Below are positions 46,701-54,563 of a stretch of DNA of 64,000 bases, one piece after another (positions within the stretch are counted from its first letter, which is position 1; every line of letters starts with the position of its first letter). The DNA is from Arthrobacter stackebrandtii (GTDB taxonomy: Bacteria; Actinomycetota; Actinomycetes; Actinomycetales; Micrococcaceae): positions 248,001 through 312,000 of the forward strand of contig NZ_JAGIOI010000001.1 in NCBI RefSeq assembly GCF_017876675.1, in the 5' to 3' direction. The position numbers were made by a program, and so were the translations under genes. Under the pieces are notes generated by a model, which did no database searches, was not told where the DNA came from, and saw nothing but the letters and a program-made list of their open reading frames with translations.

Positions 46701-47020
46701 GGAACACTGACCGTGTTCAGGAGCGAGCCTGAATCGGAGCTCATAAAGACGTTCTCGGCGTTCTGGATGACATCAAAGTTGGTGGTGGTGGCCGTGAATC
46801 CGCCGTCGAGTTCCTTGGCCTGGTTATTCAAGTGACCCACAAGGCCATCGGCACGGTTGGTCACCCAGACACTGCCGTCATTGAGATCGACGTCCGCAGT
46901 GGCGAAACCCGGATACACCACAGCGCCCGTGACCACTGCGGCAGAAAGCGCAATGGCGACAGAAGCCGTCAGAACCTGCTTTTTACTCGTGGACTTGGAG
47001 AACAGAGCGTTCAATGCCAT
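40757..47020 (-). CDS. Giant cadherin-like/Fn3 surface protein, copy A
   Basis: This 2087-aa protein has a short cytoplasmic N-terminus and one membrane helix (about residues 14-38), then an extracellular part. Residues about 40-380 look like a beta-propeller. At least eight Ig/cadherin-like repeats follow, each with an NDxDPxG calcium-type motif (for example LFNDSDPDGD and ENDSDPDG). A Lys/Glu-rich linker lies near DNA 43040-43170, then more repeats and at least three Fn3 domains (VLLTWEPPADNGSPLTGYTV). The C-terminal domain of about 90 residues has Cys pairs and a GKWYRQVSG segment like SH3-type modules. ATG 47020 with AAGG is preferred to TTG at 47053. moxR follows. Adhesion or cell-surface architecture is inferred. 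Confidence 0.88.
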   Translation of the reverse strand: MALNALFSKSTSKKQVLTASVAIALSAAVVTGAVVYPGFATADVDLNDGSVWVTNRADGLVGHLNNQAKELDGGFTATTTNFDVIQNAENVFMSSDSGSLLNTVSVPLMAMESETNLGGGKYASQGTNIVALTDPNQGKVWAVSNAGVQAFTDEAEPIITGAGTPVSVTAPDDTIFSADAKAGEIVTTKVDSNGVVTSQERAAVDGMAGVVDLQITVAGGKPVAFSAEEGKLFLPGNKVVEVEKPDGGQLAQASSEGDFVALGTSAGMVIQPLDGKPATVLALPTGGVPAAPVIQNGCVHGAWSGANKYVLSCNGGADFIDIPDAGAKATFVFRKNRDVVVLNDINTGNVWLVNQNMQLVNNWDDLKSKTTKSDDAEEESADPNVVNSLPDRTKPNRPPLATPDSFGVRAGKTTILPVLFNDSDPDGDVLTVAQPAANPSIGAVTSIYNGTGLQIDVPADQAGSGQFEYLANDGRGGTAGAPVNVKIIPESENSAPYAMRDQILVVEQGKTMKQNVLLEWIDPDGDDIYLRGAVSDDDSAVIKTTPDGQLHYTDDGEEIGPKTMTVTVSDGVAVTETKVKVNVKAAGTVPPVANADFARAIVGEPVVLSPLLNDMDPSGRALRLASVQPLANTQISKITDQGTVTFTSKVAGPVYLEYQVTNGPMSATGLIRVDVEEPDDQALPVAVKDLAMLPSGGSVLVDVLGNDSDPSGGVLVVQSAELPGGAPISVTIIERNILKITDVRGLKDTINFKYTIANGAGSAVGEVSVVRIPAPDKLKAPRVEPDEAKVRVGDVVNIPVLDNDIDPNGETLKSPEVTEMPEPELGKLFTDRNELRFIAGPTPKTVNGVYRVTNSTGQYNSAQVTITIVPADPEHNQPPVAKNLTGRVIAGDKVRIPVPLNGIDPDGDSVELVGIDTGASLGTTEIGNGFIMYTASESSAGTDAFTYRVRDRLGAESIGRVEVGVVQPLNMNHPPVTEDDYITMRPERKVAVDVLLNDTDPDGGSLGLLKDGFKGPEGMTAEVDDDGKAVMTSPAVPGIATMMYTATDNFGATATGNVRMTVDPEAPLKAPIARDDRVTVKQMMGKNTVDVPVLENDSDPDGVTDELKVSVAPAPGSESTTATVASVPDEKSGEKTQIVRVQLAPAEQLVPYTLTDQDGLTSTAVVWVPGLDKQYPTLKKTDVIELTAGESSMLKLNDYVQVREGRKPRITEAAKVSMIGAPSKDTIEGDGNELRYTPDIKFYGKGSITFEVTDGTGPDDPEGLKSTLTVMTLVHPAPVKEKAKDEPVAPEESLAPEEKKKEEEKKEEKSEEKKEEKKEVEKKNASPTFTGSFLEVPQQETVTLDVAPMAVDKDPGDKDKLTFEMVSKEPANFDVTFKGTVLTVKQAKGTKVGTKATVQISVSDGSNDPVTSDVQLKATSTSEPVPVANLDVVEDAHAGRETIVNVLENDVNPFPETPLKVVGTTIETDSQGITVSHTDDSVSVKTDANYKGTVLVSYTVEDKTQDEERHVNGKIKVTVKGRPDTATKPQVLEERDQEVLLTWEPPADNGSPLTGYTVNWTGGSQVCDTNTCTITGLTNAMEYQFAVVATNAVGDSDASPLSLVAIPDRIPDAPATPTSEFGDTTATFTWVTPVGAYSAVKSFNVEISPAPAGQNAQKVGVTGNALTWQGLANGTEYQFRVQALNDAPTPSDWSPYSPIVVPAGLPAAPEKPVVTPQSRVGNQNQVAVSWNIPFENGAAITSYTVTQSGGGAAPTAVATSATSQAFTVGTSTEPYSYSVVATNKAGVGPASVGSDPYRAVSKLPMMSAPTLSLVGTGGAGGQVQVTFTPYDGSQMNGFGASEISYCVSLSTGVAACGGSGMTLSSPNGTAVFANVQARATAGGVSGNSDASASSNSVVPYGSPGTPGLTPGPTGGEGDTTVTYSWTYPVGVDTKMLQTKAPGEGWVDRPGNASGRYDTGAYNKSVTIEARTVNSVGHVSPVVSVSPTSGPPKPPPPPVTQWSMYNSSDDTCMDPASGTNWTGSSCRGGHWLNRGETMITNCYIDRPYGSNPGKWYRQVSGPNSANNGLYARWDAFSGADRGQPIPHC

Positions 47021-47136
47021 CTGAAACCTTATGAATTGTGCGAACCAGGACAACCGGAGTTATCCACCCCATGGCGATGCGCCCCACGACATCACCTAGG
47101 CAATCTTAGCGGGTTGCTCCATAGGATGGCCTAATG
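46596..47136. repeat. 541-bp identical segment, copy at the 5' end of Fn3 gene A
   Basis: This segment is identical base for base to 53878-54418 by line-by-line comparison. It spans about 116 bp upstream of the start and the first 425 bp of the coding region. Bases immediately outside it differ. Confidence 0.95.
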
Positions 47137-47157
47137 CTAAGTGCCCAATTTACGCAA

Positions 47158-47175
47158 ATGGGGAGTTCTCCCCAT
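47158..47175. promoter_or_regulatory. Conserved 18-bp palindrome upstream of Fn3 gene A
   Basis: ATGGGGAGTTCTCCCCAT is a perfect palindrome 138 bp upstream of the start. The same sequence stands at the same place before copy B (54440-54457), although flanking bases differ. It may be an operator, or a terminator for the small peptide gene. Confidence 0.55.
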
Positions 47176-47224
47176 GCAACGGTATGTTCGCGGAGGCTGA
47201 CGACTGCCTCGATCACCTGGTCCG

Positions 47225-47345
47225 ACCCATTTTCGTCGAGCCTTGCTGTGGCCGGCGCGGGGATCAGCAGAGACAGGAACAACGCGGCCGCGGCTGAGCC
47301 AGCCCACCGGGATGCTCTGCGTGGTTCACCTGTTGTCTTGCGTTC
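47225..47345 (-). pseudogene. Decayed copy of the small secreted peptide gene
   Basis: This stretch encodes SAAAALFLSLLIPAPATARLDENGS, which matches the signal-peptide region of the intact gene at 54564-54800 (AAAALLLVLLIPSPASARLDENGS). The start codon position reads ACA instead of ATG, and similarity ends after RLDENGS. The open frame that continues to 47106 enters the duplicated promoter segment and is not meaningful. Confidence 0.7.
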
Positions 47346-47474
47346 CACTCATGGGTGGGGTGATATGTCCATGTTCCTCCTCTGAAAAAAAGCCGGGCAT
47401 CGGGAACAGTCCTTGAAAAACTGCAGAGCACCCTCATTTCATTCGGCGACCACAGCCCTCGACAGTGCAAAAAC

Positions 47475-47690
47475 GTAGGGGTGGGAATCAGGCTTAGCAG
47501 GCGGTGACAGGGCCGGAAGATCAGTGGAATTGGTTTAGCTTGGCTCATTTATGGCCATGTCCGCCGCGAGCATGGTCGGGGAAACTCTTCATCTCCGGAG
47601 ATCCCAGCCTCGGAATGACAGCCCTGGCGAAGGAGGCCTGCATCTCCCCGCCTTCGCCGGTTTGGCCTTTGCCGGCACGTGACTGCCCGC
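47475..47690 (+). pseudogene. 5' fragment of a LuxR-family ATP-binding regulator
   Basis: The plus strand here encodes LFISGDPSLGMTALAKEACISPP, which aligns with LVVSGDPGVGKTALVQRACDSP of the intact regulator at 54944. DNA similarity runs from before that gene's start to about its codon 72. The Walker A Lys is Met, and the start codon is lost. It ends at about 47688, where moxR-like sequence begins: this is the duplication junction. Confidence 0.8.
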
Positions 47691-47957
47691 TCGATCAGGC
47701 TCCGGGTAGCCAACACCTCGAACGGGCGGCCCGTCTCATAAGTGGCGTCATACATGGTCACGGGGACTCTTCCAGGACCTCCGGCAGCGCCGACTGAATC
47801 TTGGGCGAAGCCCCGCTATTCTCATCAGCCGCCATGATCGTGGCGAAGATGGACCCTGGTGGAGCTCACTCCCGTGTCTTCTGGTCATAAACCATGACAT
47901 CAGTGTCGTCAGAAGGAGCCAGTAAACAAGCATCTTTTACCGGTGTCATCGATCTAC
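47688..47957 (-). pseudogene. moxR pseudogene fragment
   Basis: The minus strand carries moxR-like DNA. From the right: a start region like that of moxR (GATGACACCGG), a deletion of about 75 codons that removes Walker A, then APSDDTDVMVYDQK (moxR: LPSDVTGVMIYDQK) ending in TGA. Then come frame-shifted remnants of KGPIFATIVLADE and ASPKTQSALLEVMEE, and YETGRPFEVLATRSLIE (moxR: YETGRPFMVLATQNPIE). It stops at about 47688, which aligns with 40216-40221 in moxR. Confidence 0.85.
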
Positions 47958-48089
47958 GTTGACTTCGTTCATTGTTGCGTCGTTCGTGACAGGATCGCGG
48001 AGGCATCCGCAGATATCCGGGGCGCGTGTCTGGCCGCAGCGAATCTTGTCCCGGTCGGGGCCAGGAGGACGTCCTCCATGGCCCCGACG

Positions 48090-51000
48090 CTAACTACAGA
48101 ATGGCATCCCGCTTGGCGGGGCCTTCACATTTGTGGTGTCTGCCTTCACATAGGGATAGCTGCTGTAGCCACCGGTGGTGATGCGGTACCACTTATTGCC
48201 GCTGCTGCCACTGCCCCAATACTTCCAGCAGCTGACCTCGACCGGCGTATTGGCGTTCAGCCACTGCGACGAGCAGGAGGGACCGGCGCTTGAATAGTGG
48301 TCACCTCCAGCGGCTGTTTCCAGGCAAGTCCGGTATGGAGTGGCACTGACGGTCCAGCTGGTGGGAGCCGGCGGCGGCGGTTTCGCACCGGCGTAGGCAT
48401 TGACGGCGGGCGAAGCGGCACCGCAGCCTCCGGCGTTGCAGGCTCTGACCTTGAGGTTTGCACCGTCGCCATAGCCAGATGTCCCCGTGGAGTACTCCAG
48501 GGCCATGCCGCGACTTTCCCACCCGGCCCCGTTCAGGCTGCTCTCGTAGCGCGTGACGGCGCGACCATTATTTGGAGTGGCGGTCCACGTCCAGCGCACG
48601 GTCTTGATGCCTTCTGAAGCCGTATGGCCCGATACCGACGTCTGCGCAGGAACACCATAGGGATTGACGGCATTTGAGGGAGCGGATGCATCCCCTGCAG
48701 AATCGATACCGTCCGCCGAGGCCACAGCCCAGACGTTGCCTGTGACGTCAGCACCGTTGGGCGAGGACAGCACGGCGCCTGGCTGAACACCGCATTGATT
48801 TGCCCCCGTTGAAAGGCTGGCACAGTAGGTCACCTCATTGGCTGCATAGCCGCTGAGCTGCGTGGCATCCAGCGGCGTGTAGCTGAGCTGTACCTGGCCG
48901 CCAGCCGCGTCCGTGCCCACGAGTGCAAGGCTCGGCGGATTCATCATGGCCACCTTGCCTACCGCGCGTTGCGGCGTTGACGCTGGGCTGGACTCACCGG
49001 TGCCGGCCTTGTTGATGGCCACAACGCTGAACGTGTAGGGCTCGGTGGAGTTGCTGACGGCGACGGTCTGGCTGTTTACCGTCGGCTGGTAGGTGGTGGG
49101 TGCCACGCCGCCGCCGGACTGCGTCAGGATGTAGGAGCTGATCGGCGCGCCGTTGTTGAACGGCACATCCCAGCTGACGCCGATCTGGTTCTGATTTCCA
49201 ACGCGTTCCAGCACCTGCACCACGGGAGCCTGCGGGGCTGCAGGCAGCCCCGCAGGTGTGACGATGGCGGAATACTGGCTCCAGTCGGACGGCTGCGGCG
49301 CGTCATTCACGGCCTGCACGCGGAATTGGTAGTCCGTGCCGTTGGCCAGGCCCGGCCAAGTGAGCGTGTTGCCGGTGACGCCGGTGCGCTGCGCGTTCTG
49401 GCCTGCCGGTGCAGGTGAAATTTCAATGTTGAAGCTCGTGACAGCGGAGAACTCACCCACTGGCGTGACCCAGTTCAGGGTGATGGCCTGGTCACCGAAT
49501 TCGGTGGTGGGCGCCGCAGGCGCATCGGGCATGCGGTCGGGAATTGCCACGACAGACAGAGGTGAAGCGTCCGATTCCCCCACCGCGTTGGTGGCGACGG
49601 CGCTGAACCTGTATTCCGTTGCATTGGTCAGGCCGGTGATGGTGCAGGTGTTGGTTTCACAGGCCTGCGAACCACCGGTCCAGTTCACCGTGTAACCGGT
49701 CAGTGGAGAGCCGTTGTCGGCTGGCGGATCCCACTTGAGGAGCACCGCCTTGTCCCGTTCCTCTAGGATCTGCGGCTTGCTCGGCGCATCGGGTCGCCCC
49801 TTGACCGTGATTTTGACCTTGCCGTTGACGTAGCGGTCCGAGTCGGCGGTCTTGTCCTCCACCGTATAGCTGACCACGACGGTGCCCTTGTAATCGGGAT
49901 CCGTTTGCACCGTGACTTCATCCTCCGAGTGGGTCACGACGATGCCCTTTGAGTCCGTCTCGATGGAGGTGTCGACCACCTTCAGCGGGGTGTCCGGGAA
50001 CGGGTTAACATCATTCTTCAACACCTTCACGACCTCGGCGCGGCCAGCGTGGGCGTCCTTGACGAGATCTTGGTTGGCCACAGCCAGCGGCTCGGACGAG
50101 GATGTGGCTGTCAGGGCTACATCAGCCACGACGGGGTCGTTGGAACCGTCGCTGACGCTAACCTGGACGGTGGCCTTGGTGCCTACCTTAGTGCCCGTGC
50201 CGGCCTTGGCGGTCAAGACTGTGCCCTTGAAGGAGACGTCAAAGTTAGCAGGGACCTCGCTGACCATCTCAAACTTGAACTTGTCCTTGTCGCCGGGGTC
50301 CACGTCGAAGGCCAGGGGACCCACGTCGAGGGTGACGGTCTCCTGTTGCGGCACCTCCAGCATGGAACCGGTGAACGTGGGAGGAGTGTTCTTTTTCTCC
50401 TCTTCCTTCTTTACTTCTTCTTTCTTCTCCTCCTCCTCGGGAGCCTTGCTCTCTTCGGGGGCAACGGGTTCGTCCTTGGCCTTTTCCTTCACCGGCGCCG
50501 GATGAACCAGCGTCATGACGGTCAACGTCGACTTCAGGCCCTCCGGATCGTCCGGGCCGGTGCCGTCGGTTACCTCGAAGGTGATGGAGCCCTTGCCGTA
50601 GAACTTGATATTCGGGGAATAACGCAATGCGGCGCCGTCGCCTTCGATGACATTGTCGGTGGGAGCCCCGACCATGGAGATCTTCGAGGCTTCCGTGAGC
50701 CGCGGCGAGCGTCCGTCACGGACCTGCACATAGTCGGAGAGTTTCAGCACGGCGCTTTCGCCGGCCGTCAGCTCGATGACATCGTTCTTCTTCAGGATCG
50801 GGTACTGCTTGTCCAGTCCCGGGACCCAGATGACTGCCGTGGACGACAGTCCGTCCTGGTCCGTGATGGTGTAGGGAATCAGCTGCTCGGCCGGGGCCAG
50901 CACCACGCGGACCACCCCCGCAGAGGTCACCGTCGCGGTGGTGTCGTTGGCACCTGGTGCCGGCTCAACGGAAACCTTGAGCTCGTCTGTGACACCGTCC

Positions 51001-54000
51001 GGGTCTGCGTCATTGTCCAGAACGGGGACATCCACAGTGTTCTTCCCCATCATCTGCTTGACCGTGACGCGGTCGTCGCGGGCGATCGGTGCCTTCAACG
51101 GCGCTTCCGGGTCTACCGTCATGCGCACATTGCCGGTGGCGGTGGCGCCGAACTTGTCGGCGGCCGTGTACATCATGGTGGCGATGCCGGGTTCAACGGG
51201 GCTGGTCATGACAGCCTTGCCCTTGTCGTCGACCTTGGGATTCATGCCTTCGGGACCCTTGAAGCCGTCGGCCACCAAGCCGAGGGATCCGCCATCGGGG
51301 TCTGAATCATTGAGCAGGACGTCCAGGGCAACATTGCGGCCCGGACGGATGGTGATGTAGTCGTCCTCCGTGACCGGCGGGTGGTTCATGGTTAGCGGCT
51401 GGGCCACGCCCACGTCTACGCGCGCGATGGATTCGGCGCCGAGCCTGTCCCGGACACGGTAGGTGAAGGAATCAGTGCCTGCAGAGCTTTCGCTGGCTGT
51501 GTAGAAGATGAATCCGTTGCCGATCTCGGCAGTGCCCAGGGCGGGTCCCTTGTCAATGCCCACGAGCTCGACGGAGTCGCCGTCAGGGTCGATGCCGCTC
51601 AGGGGCACGGGGATGCGCACCTTTTCGCCTGCCACGACGCGCCCGGTCAGGTTCTTCGCCACGGGCGCCTGATTGTGCTCCGGGTCTGCGGGCACGATCG
51701 TGATGGTGACGGGCGCGGAGTCGTACTGTTCGGTGCTGTTGGTGACGCGGTACACGCCTTTGACCGTCTTGGCCGTGGGGCCGGCGATGAAGCGCAGCTC
51801 GTTGCGGTCCGTGAAGAGCTTGCCGAGTTCGGCGTCGGGCGTCTCCACCACCTCGGGGCTCTTGAGCTGCTCACCATTGGGGTCGATGTCGTTGGCAAGC
51901 ACCGGGATGTTGACGACGTCGCCAACCCTCACCTTCGCTTCATCGGGCTCGACGCGCGGCGGCTGCAGCTTGTCGGCCGCCGGAATTCTGACGACGGAAA
52001 TTTCACCATCAACACTGCCCACGCCGTTGGAGATTGTGTATTTGAGGCTGATCGTATCCTTGAGCCCGCGCAGATCCGTCAATTTAATAATGTTGCGGTC
52101 AATGATCGTCGCAGAAATGGGGGAACCCCCCGGCAATTCGACCGACTGAACCACGAGGACACCGCCGGCGGGGTCGGAGTCATTGCCGAGGACATCGACG
52201 AGGACCGAGCCACCGGAGGGCAGCATGGCCAGGTCCTTCACGGCAACGGGCAGGCCCTGCTTGTCTGATTCCTGCACATCGACACGGATGAGGCCCGTGG
52301 CACTCATGGGTCCGTTGGTCACCTGGTATTCCAGGTACGCGGGACCTGCCACCTTTGAGGTGAAGGTGACGGTTCCCTGGTCGGTGATCTTGGAGATCTG
52401 GGCGTTGGCCACGGACTCTACGCTGGCCAGGCGAAGTGACCGCCCGGACGGGTCCTGGTCGTTGCGCAGCGGGGCCAGCACAACAGGCTCTCCGACGATG
52501 GCACGGAAGAAGTCTGCGTTGGCGACGGGGGGAACCGTACCGGCGGCCTTGACGTTGACCTTGATCTTGGTTTCCGTGACGGCCATGCTGTCGGACACTG
52601 TGACCGTCATGGTCTTGGGGCCGATTTCCTCGCCATCATCGGTATAGCTCAACTGCCCATCAGGTGTTGTCTTGATGACAGCGGAGCCGTCATCGGACAC
52701 GGCGCCGCGGAGGAAGATGTCATCGCCGTCGGGGTCGATCCATTCCAACAGCATGTTCTGCTTCATGGTCTTGCCCTGCTCCACCACCAGGATCTGGTCC
52801 CGCATGGGATAGGGAGCGTTGTTCTCGGCCGGCGGCACGATGCGGACGCTCACAGTGGCGCGCGCGGAACCACCGCGGCCGTCATTGGCAATGTAATCGA
52901 ACTGTGCCGCACCGGCTTGGTCGTCCGGCACGTTGATCTGCAGCCCCGTGCCGTCATAAATGGATGAGACGGCACCAACGGACGGATCGACGGCGGGAGC
53001 CTCCACCGTCAGCACGTCGCCGTCGGGGTCGGAGTCGTTGAACAGCACAGGCAAGATGGTCGTCTTGCCCGCACGCACGCCAAAGGAATCCGGGTTGGCC
53101 AGCGGCGGCCGGTTGGGCTTGGTGCGGTCAGGCAGCGTACTGACGACGTTGGGGTCGGCCGATTCCTCCTCAGCTTCATCGGACTTGGTGGTCTTGGACT
53201 TCAGGTCATCCCAGTTGTTGACCAACTGCATGTTCTGGTTGACAAGCCACACGTTGCCGGTGTTGATGTCGTTCAGGACCACGACGTCGCGGTTTTTGCG
53301 GAACACGAACTTGGCCTTGGCGCCGGCGTCGGGGATGTCGACGAAGTTGCCGCTGCCGCCACAGGACAGCACGTACTTATTGATGCCTGCCCAGGCCGCG
53401 TGGACGCAGTTGTTCTGCACCACGGGTGCAGCGGGGGTGCCGGCATCGGGCAGCCCCAGCACCGTGGCGGCCGAGCCGTCCAGCGGCTGGGTGAGCAGCG
53501 CCGTCGCCGTCCCCAGTGCCACAAAGTCTCCCTCGCTGCTCGCTTGGGCGAGCTGTCCGCCGTCGGACTCCGGCACCTCAACCACCTTGTTGCCGGGCAG
53601 GAACAACTTGCCGGCCTCGGCGGAAAAGGCGACAGGCTTGCCGCCGGCGACCGTGATCTGCAGGTCCTCCAGGCCGGAAATGCCGTCGGCCTTGGCCCTG
53701 TCCTGCGACTTGACGGTGCCGTTGGCGTCCATGGTGGTGGTTATGATTTCGCCGGTTTTGAGGTCGGCCGTGTAGATGGTGTCGTCGGGCGCCGTGACGG
53801 AGACGGGCGTGCCCAGACCGGTGAGGATGGGGGCGGTGGATTCATCGCTGAAGCCCTGGACCGCCGCGTTGTTCATGGCCCAGACCTTGCCCTGATTGGG
53901 ATCGGTCAGCGCAACAATGTTGGTGCCCTGGGAGGCGTACTTGCCACCGCCGAGGTTGGTTTCCGATTCCATGGCCATCAGCGGAACACTGACCGTGTTC

Positions 54001-54302
54001 AGGAGCGAGCCTGAATCGGAGCTCATAAAGACGTTCTCGGCGTTCTGGATGACATCAAAGTTGGTGGTGGTGGCCGTGAATCCGCCGTCGAGTTCCTTGG
54101 CCTGGTTATTCAAGTGACCCACAAGGCCATCGGCACGGTTGGTCACCCAGACACTGCCGTCATTGAGATCGACGTCCGCAGTGGCGAAACCCGGATACAC
54201 CACAGCGCCCGTGACCACTGCGGCAGAAAGCGCAATGGCGACAGAAGCCGTCAGAACCTGCTTTTTACTCGTGGACTTGGAGAACAGAGCGTTCAATGCC
54301 AT
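48090..54302 (-). CDS. Giant cadherin-like/Fn3 surface protein, copy B
   Basis: This 2070-aa paralogue of the gene at 40757-47020 has the same domain order: membrane helix, propeller-like part, tandem NDxDPxG Ig/cadherin-like repeats, a shorter Lys/Glu-rich linker (DNA about 50390-50500), further repeats, Fn3 domains and a Cys-containing C-terminal module (GNKWYRITTGGY). The first 142 codons are identical to copy A at DNA level. The middle is close but clearly diverged, and the C-terminal few hundred residues differ strongly, so the two may bind different partners. The ATG at 54302 has an AAGG ribosome binding site. Downstream lies only a moxR pseudogene, so copy B no longer has its own chaperone gene. 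Confidence 0.88.
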   Translation of the reverse strand: MALNALFSKSTSKKQVLTASVAIALSAAVVTGAVVYPGFATADVDLNDGSVWVTNRADGLVGHLNNQAKELDGGFTATTTNFDVIQNAENVFMSSDSGSLLNTVSVPLMAMESETNLGGGKYASQGTNIVALTDPNQGKVWAMNNAAVQGFSDESTAPILTGLGTPVSVTAPDDTIYTADLKTGEIITTTMDANGTVKSQDRAKADGISGLEDLQITVAGGKPVAFSAEAGKLFLPGNKVVEVPESDGGQLAQASSEGDFVALGTATALLTQPLDGSAATVLGLPDAGTPAAPVVQNNCVHAAWAGINKYVLSCGGSGNFVDIPDAGAKAKFVFRKNRDVVVLNDINTGNVWLVNQNMQLVNNWDDLKSKTTKSDEAEEESADPNVVSTLPDRTKPNRPPLANPDSFGVRAGKTTILPVLFNDSDPDGDVLTVEAPAVDPSVGAVSSIYDGTGLQINVPDDQAGAAQFDYIANDGRGGSARATVSVRIVPPAENNAPYPMRDQILVVEQGKTMKQNMLLEWIDPDGDDIFLRGAVSDDGSAVIKTTPDGQLSYTDDGEEIGPKTMTVTVSDSMAVTETKIKVNVKAAGTVPPVANADFFRAIVGEPVVLAPLRNDQDPSGRSLRLASVESVANAQISKITDQGTVTFTSKVAGPAYLEYQVTNGPMSATGLIRVDVQESDKQGLPVAVKDLAMLPSGGSVLVDVLGNDSDPAGGVLVVQSVELPGGSPISATIIDRNIIKLTDLRGLKDTISLKYTISNGVGSVDGEISVVRIPAADKLQPPRVEPDEAKVRVGDVVNIPVLANDIDPNGEQLKSPEVVETPDAELGKLFTDRNELRFIAGPTAKTVKGVYRVTNSTEQYDSAPVTITIVPADPEHNQAPVAKNLTGRVVAGEKVRIPVPLSGIDPDGDSVELVGIDKGPALGTAEIGNGFIFYTASESSAGTDSFTYRVRDRLGAESIARVDVGVAQPLTMNHPPVTEDDYITIRPGRNVALDVLLNDSDPDGGSLGLVADGFKGPEGMNPKVDDKGKAVMTSPVEPGIATMMYTAADKFGATATGNVRMTVDPEAPLKAPIARDDRVTVKQMMGKNTVDVPVLDNDADPDGVTDELKVSVEPAPGANDTTATVTSAGVVRVVLAPAEQLIPYTITDQDGLSSTAVIWVPGLDKQYPILKKNDVIELTAGESAVLKLSDYVQVRDGRSPRLTEASKISMVGAPTDNVIEGDGAALRYSPNIKFYGKGSITFEVTDGTGPDDPEGLKSTLTVMTLVHPAPVKEKAKDEPVAPEESKAPEEEEKKEEVKKEEEKKNTPPTFTGSMLEVPQQETVTLDVGPLAFDVDPGDKDKFKFEMVSEVPANFDVSFKGTVLTAKAGTGTKVGTKATVQVSVSDGSNDPVVADVALTATSSSEPLAVANQDLVKDAHAGRAEVVKVLKNDVNPFPDTPLKVVDTSIETDSKGIVVTHSEDEVTVQTDPDYKGTVVVSYTVEDKTADSDRYVNGKVKITVKGRPDAPSKPQILEERDKAVLLKWDPPADNGSPLTGYTVNWTGGSQACETNTCTITGLTNATEYRFSAVATNAVGESDASPLSVVAIPDRMPDAPAAPTTEFGDQAITLNWVTPVGEFSAVTSFNIEISPAPAGQNAQRTGVTGNTLTWPGLANGTDYQFRVQAVNDAPQPSDWSQYSAIVTPAGLPAAPQAPVVQVLERVGNQNQIGVSWDVPFNNGAPISSYILTQSGGGVAPTTYQPTVNSQTVAVSNSTEPYTFSVVAINKAGTGESSPASTPQRAVGKVAMMNPPSLALVGTDAAGGQVQLSYTPLDATQLSGYAANEVTYCASLSTGANQCGVQPGAVLSSPNGADVTGNVWAVASADGIDSAGDASAPSNAVNPYGVPAQTSVSGHTASEGIKTVRWTWTATPNNGRAVTRYESSLNGAGWESRGMALEYSTGTSGYGDGANLKVRACNAGGCGAASPAVNAYAGAKPPPPAPTSWTVSATPYRTCLETAAGGDHYSSAGPSCSSQWLNANTPVEVSCWKYWGSGSSGNKWYRITTGGYSSYPYVKADTTNVKAPPSGMPFCS

Positions 54303-54418
54303 CTGAAACCTTATGAATTGTGCGAACCAGGACAACCGGAGTTATCCACCCCATGGCGATGCGCCCCACGACATCACCTAGGCAATCTTAGCGGGTTGCT
54401 CCATAGGATGGCCTAATG
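53878..54418. repeat. 541-bp identical segment, copy at the 5' end of Fn3 gene B
   Basis: Identical to 46596-47136 (offset 7282). It includes the upstream region and the first 142 codons. Confidence 0.95.
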
Positions 54419-54439
54419 AGAAATATGTAGATCGCACAA

Positions 54440-54457
54440 ATGGGGAGTTCTCCCCAT
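54440..54457. promoter_or_regulatory. Conserved 18-bp palindrome upstream of Fn3 gene B
   Basis: ATGGGGAGTTCTCCCCAT, identical to 47158-47175 and at the same distance from the start codon (138 bp). It lies about 107 bp after the stop of the small peptide gene. Confidence 0.55.
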
Positions 54458-54563
54458 GCAACAGCCTCTCCACGGTCCGCACTGGTTTGCGGCGTCACAC
54501 CCTGACGGCACCGGGGTCACGGCGCCGTCATCGTCCGTGGCCAGGCCCGGGATCCGGCCGGGC

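Larger units (their letters stand above)
40216..47688. repeat. Left copy of a ~7.47-kb tandem duplication
   Basis: This copy runs from within moxR, through giant Fn3 gene A and the peptide pseudogene, to the truncated LuxR pseudogene. Its gene content matches 47689-55160 in the same order and orientation. Coordinates come from hand alignment of the junction and are good to about 10 bp. Confidence 0.8.

Noticed and set aside
47106-47348. An 80-aa secreted protein as an intact gene
   Set aside because: The start codon of the intact homologue is mutated here, and the reading frame continues into the duplicated promoter of the Fn3 gene.
47504-47797. A 97-aa plus-strand open frame as an intact gene
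   Set aside because: It aligns with part of the LuxR-type regulator and then reads antisense through moxR remnants; it is a pseudogene junction.
48560-54302. Fn3 copy B as an assembly duplicate of copy A
   Set aside because: The genes differ along most of their length and strongly at the C-terminus, so they are genuine paralogues; only the 541-bp 5' segment is identical.
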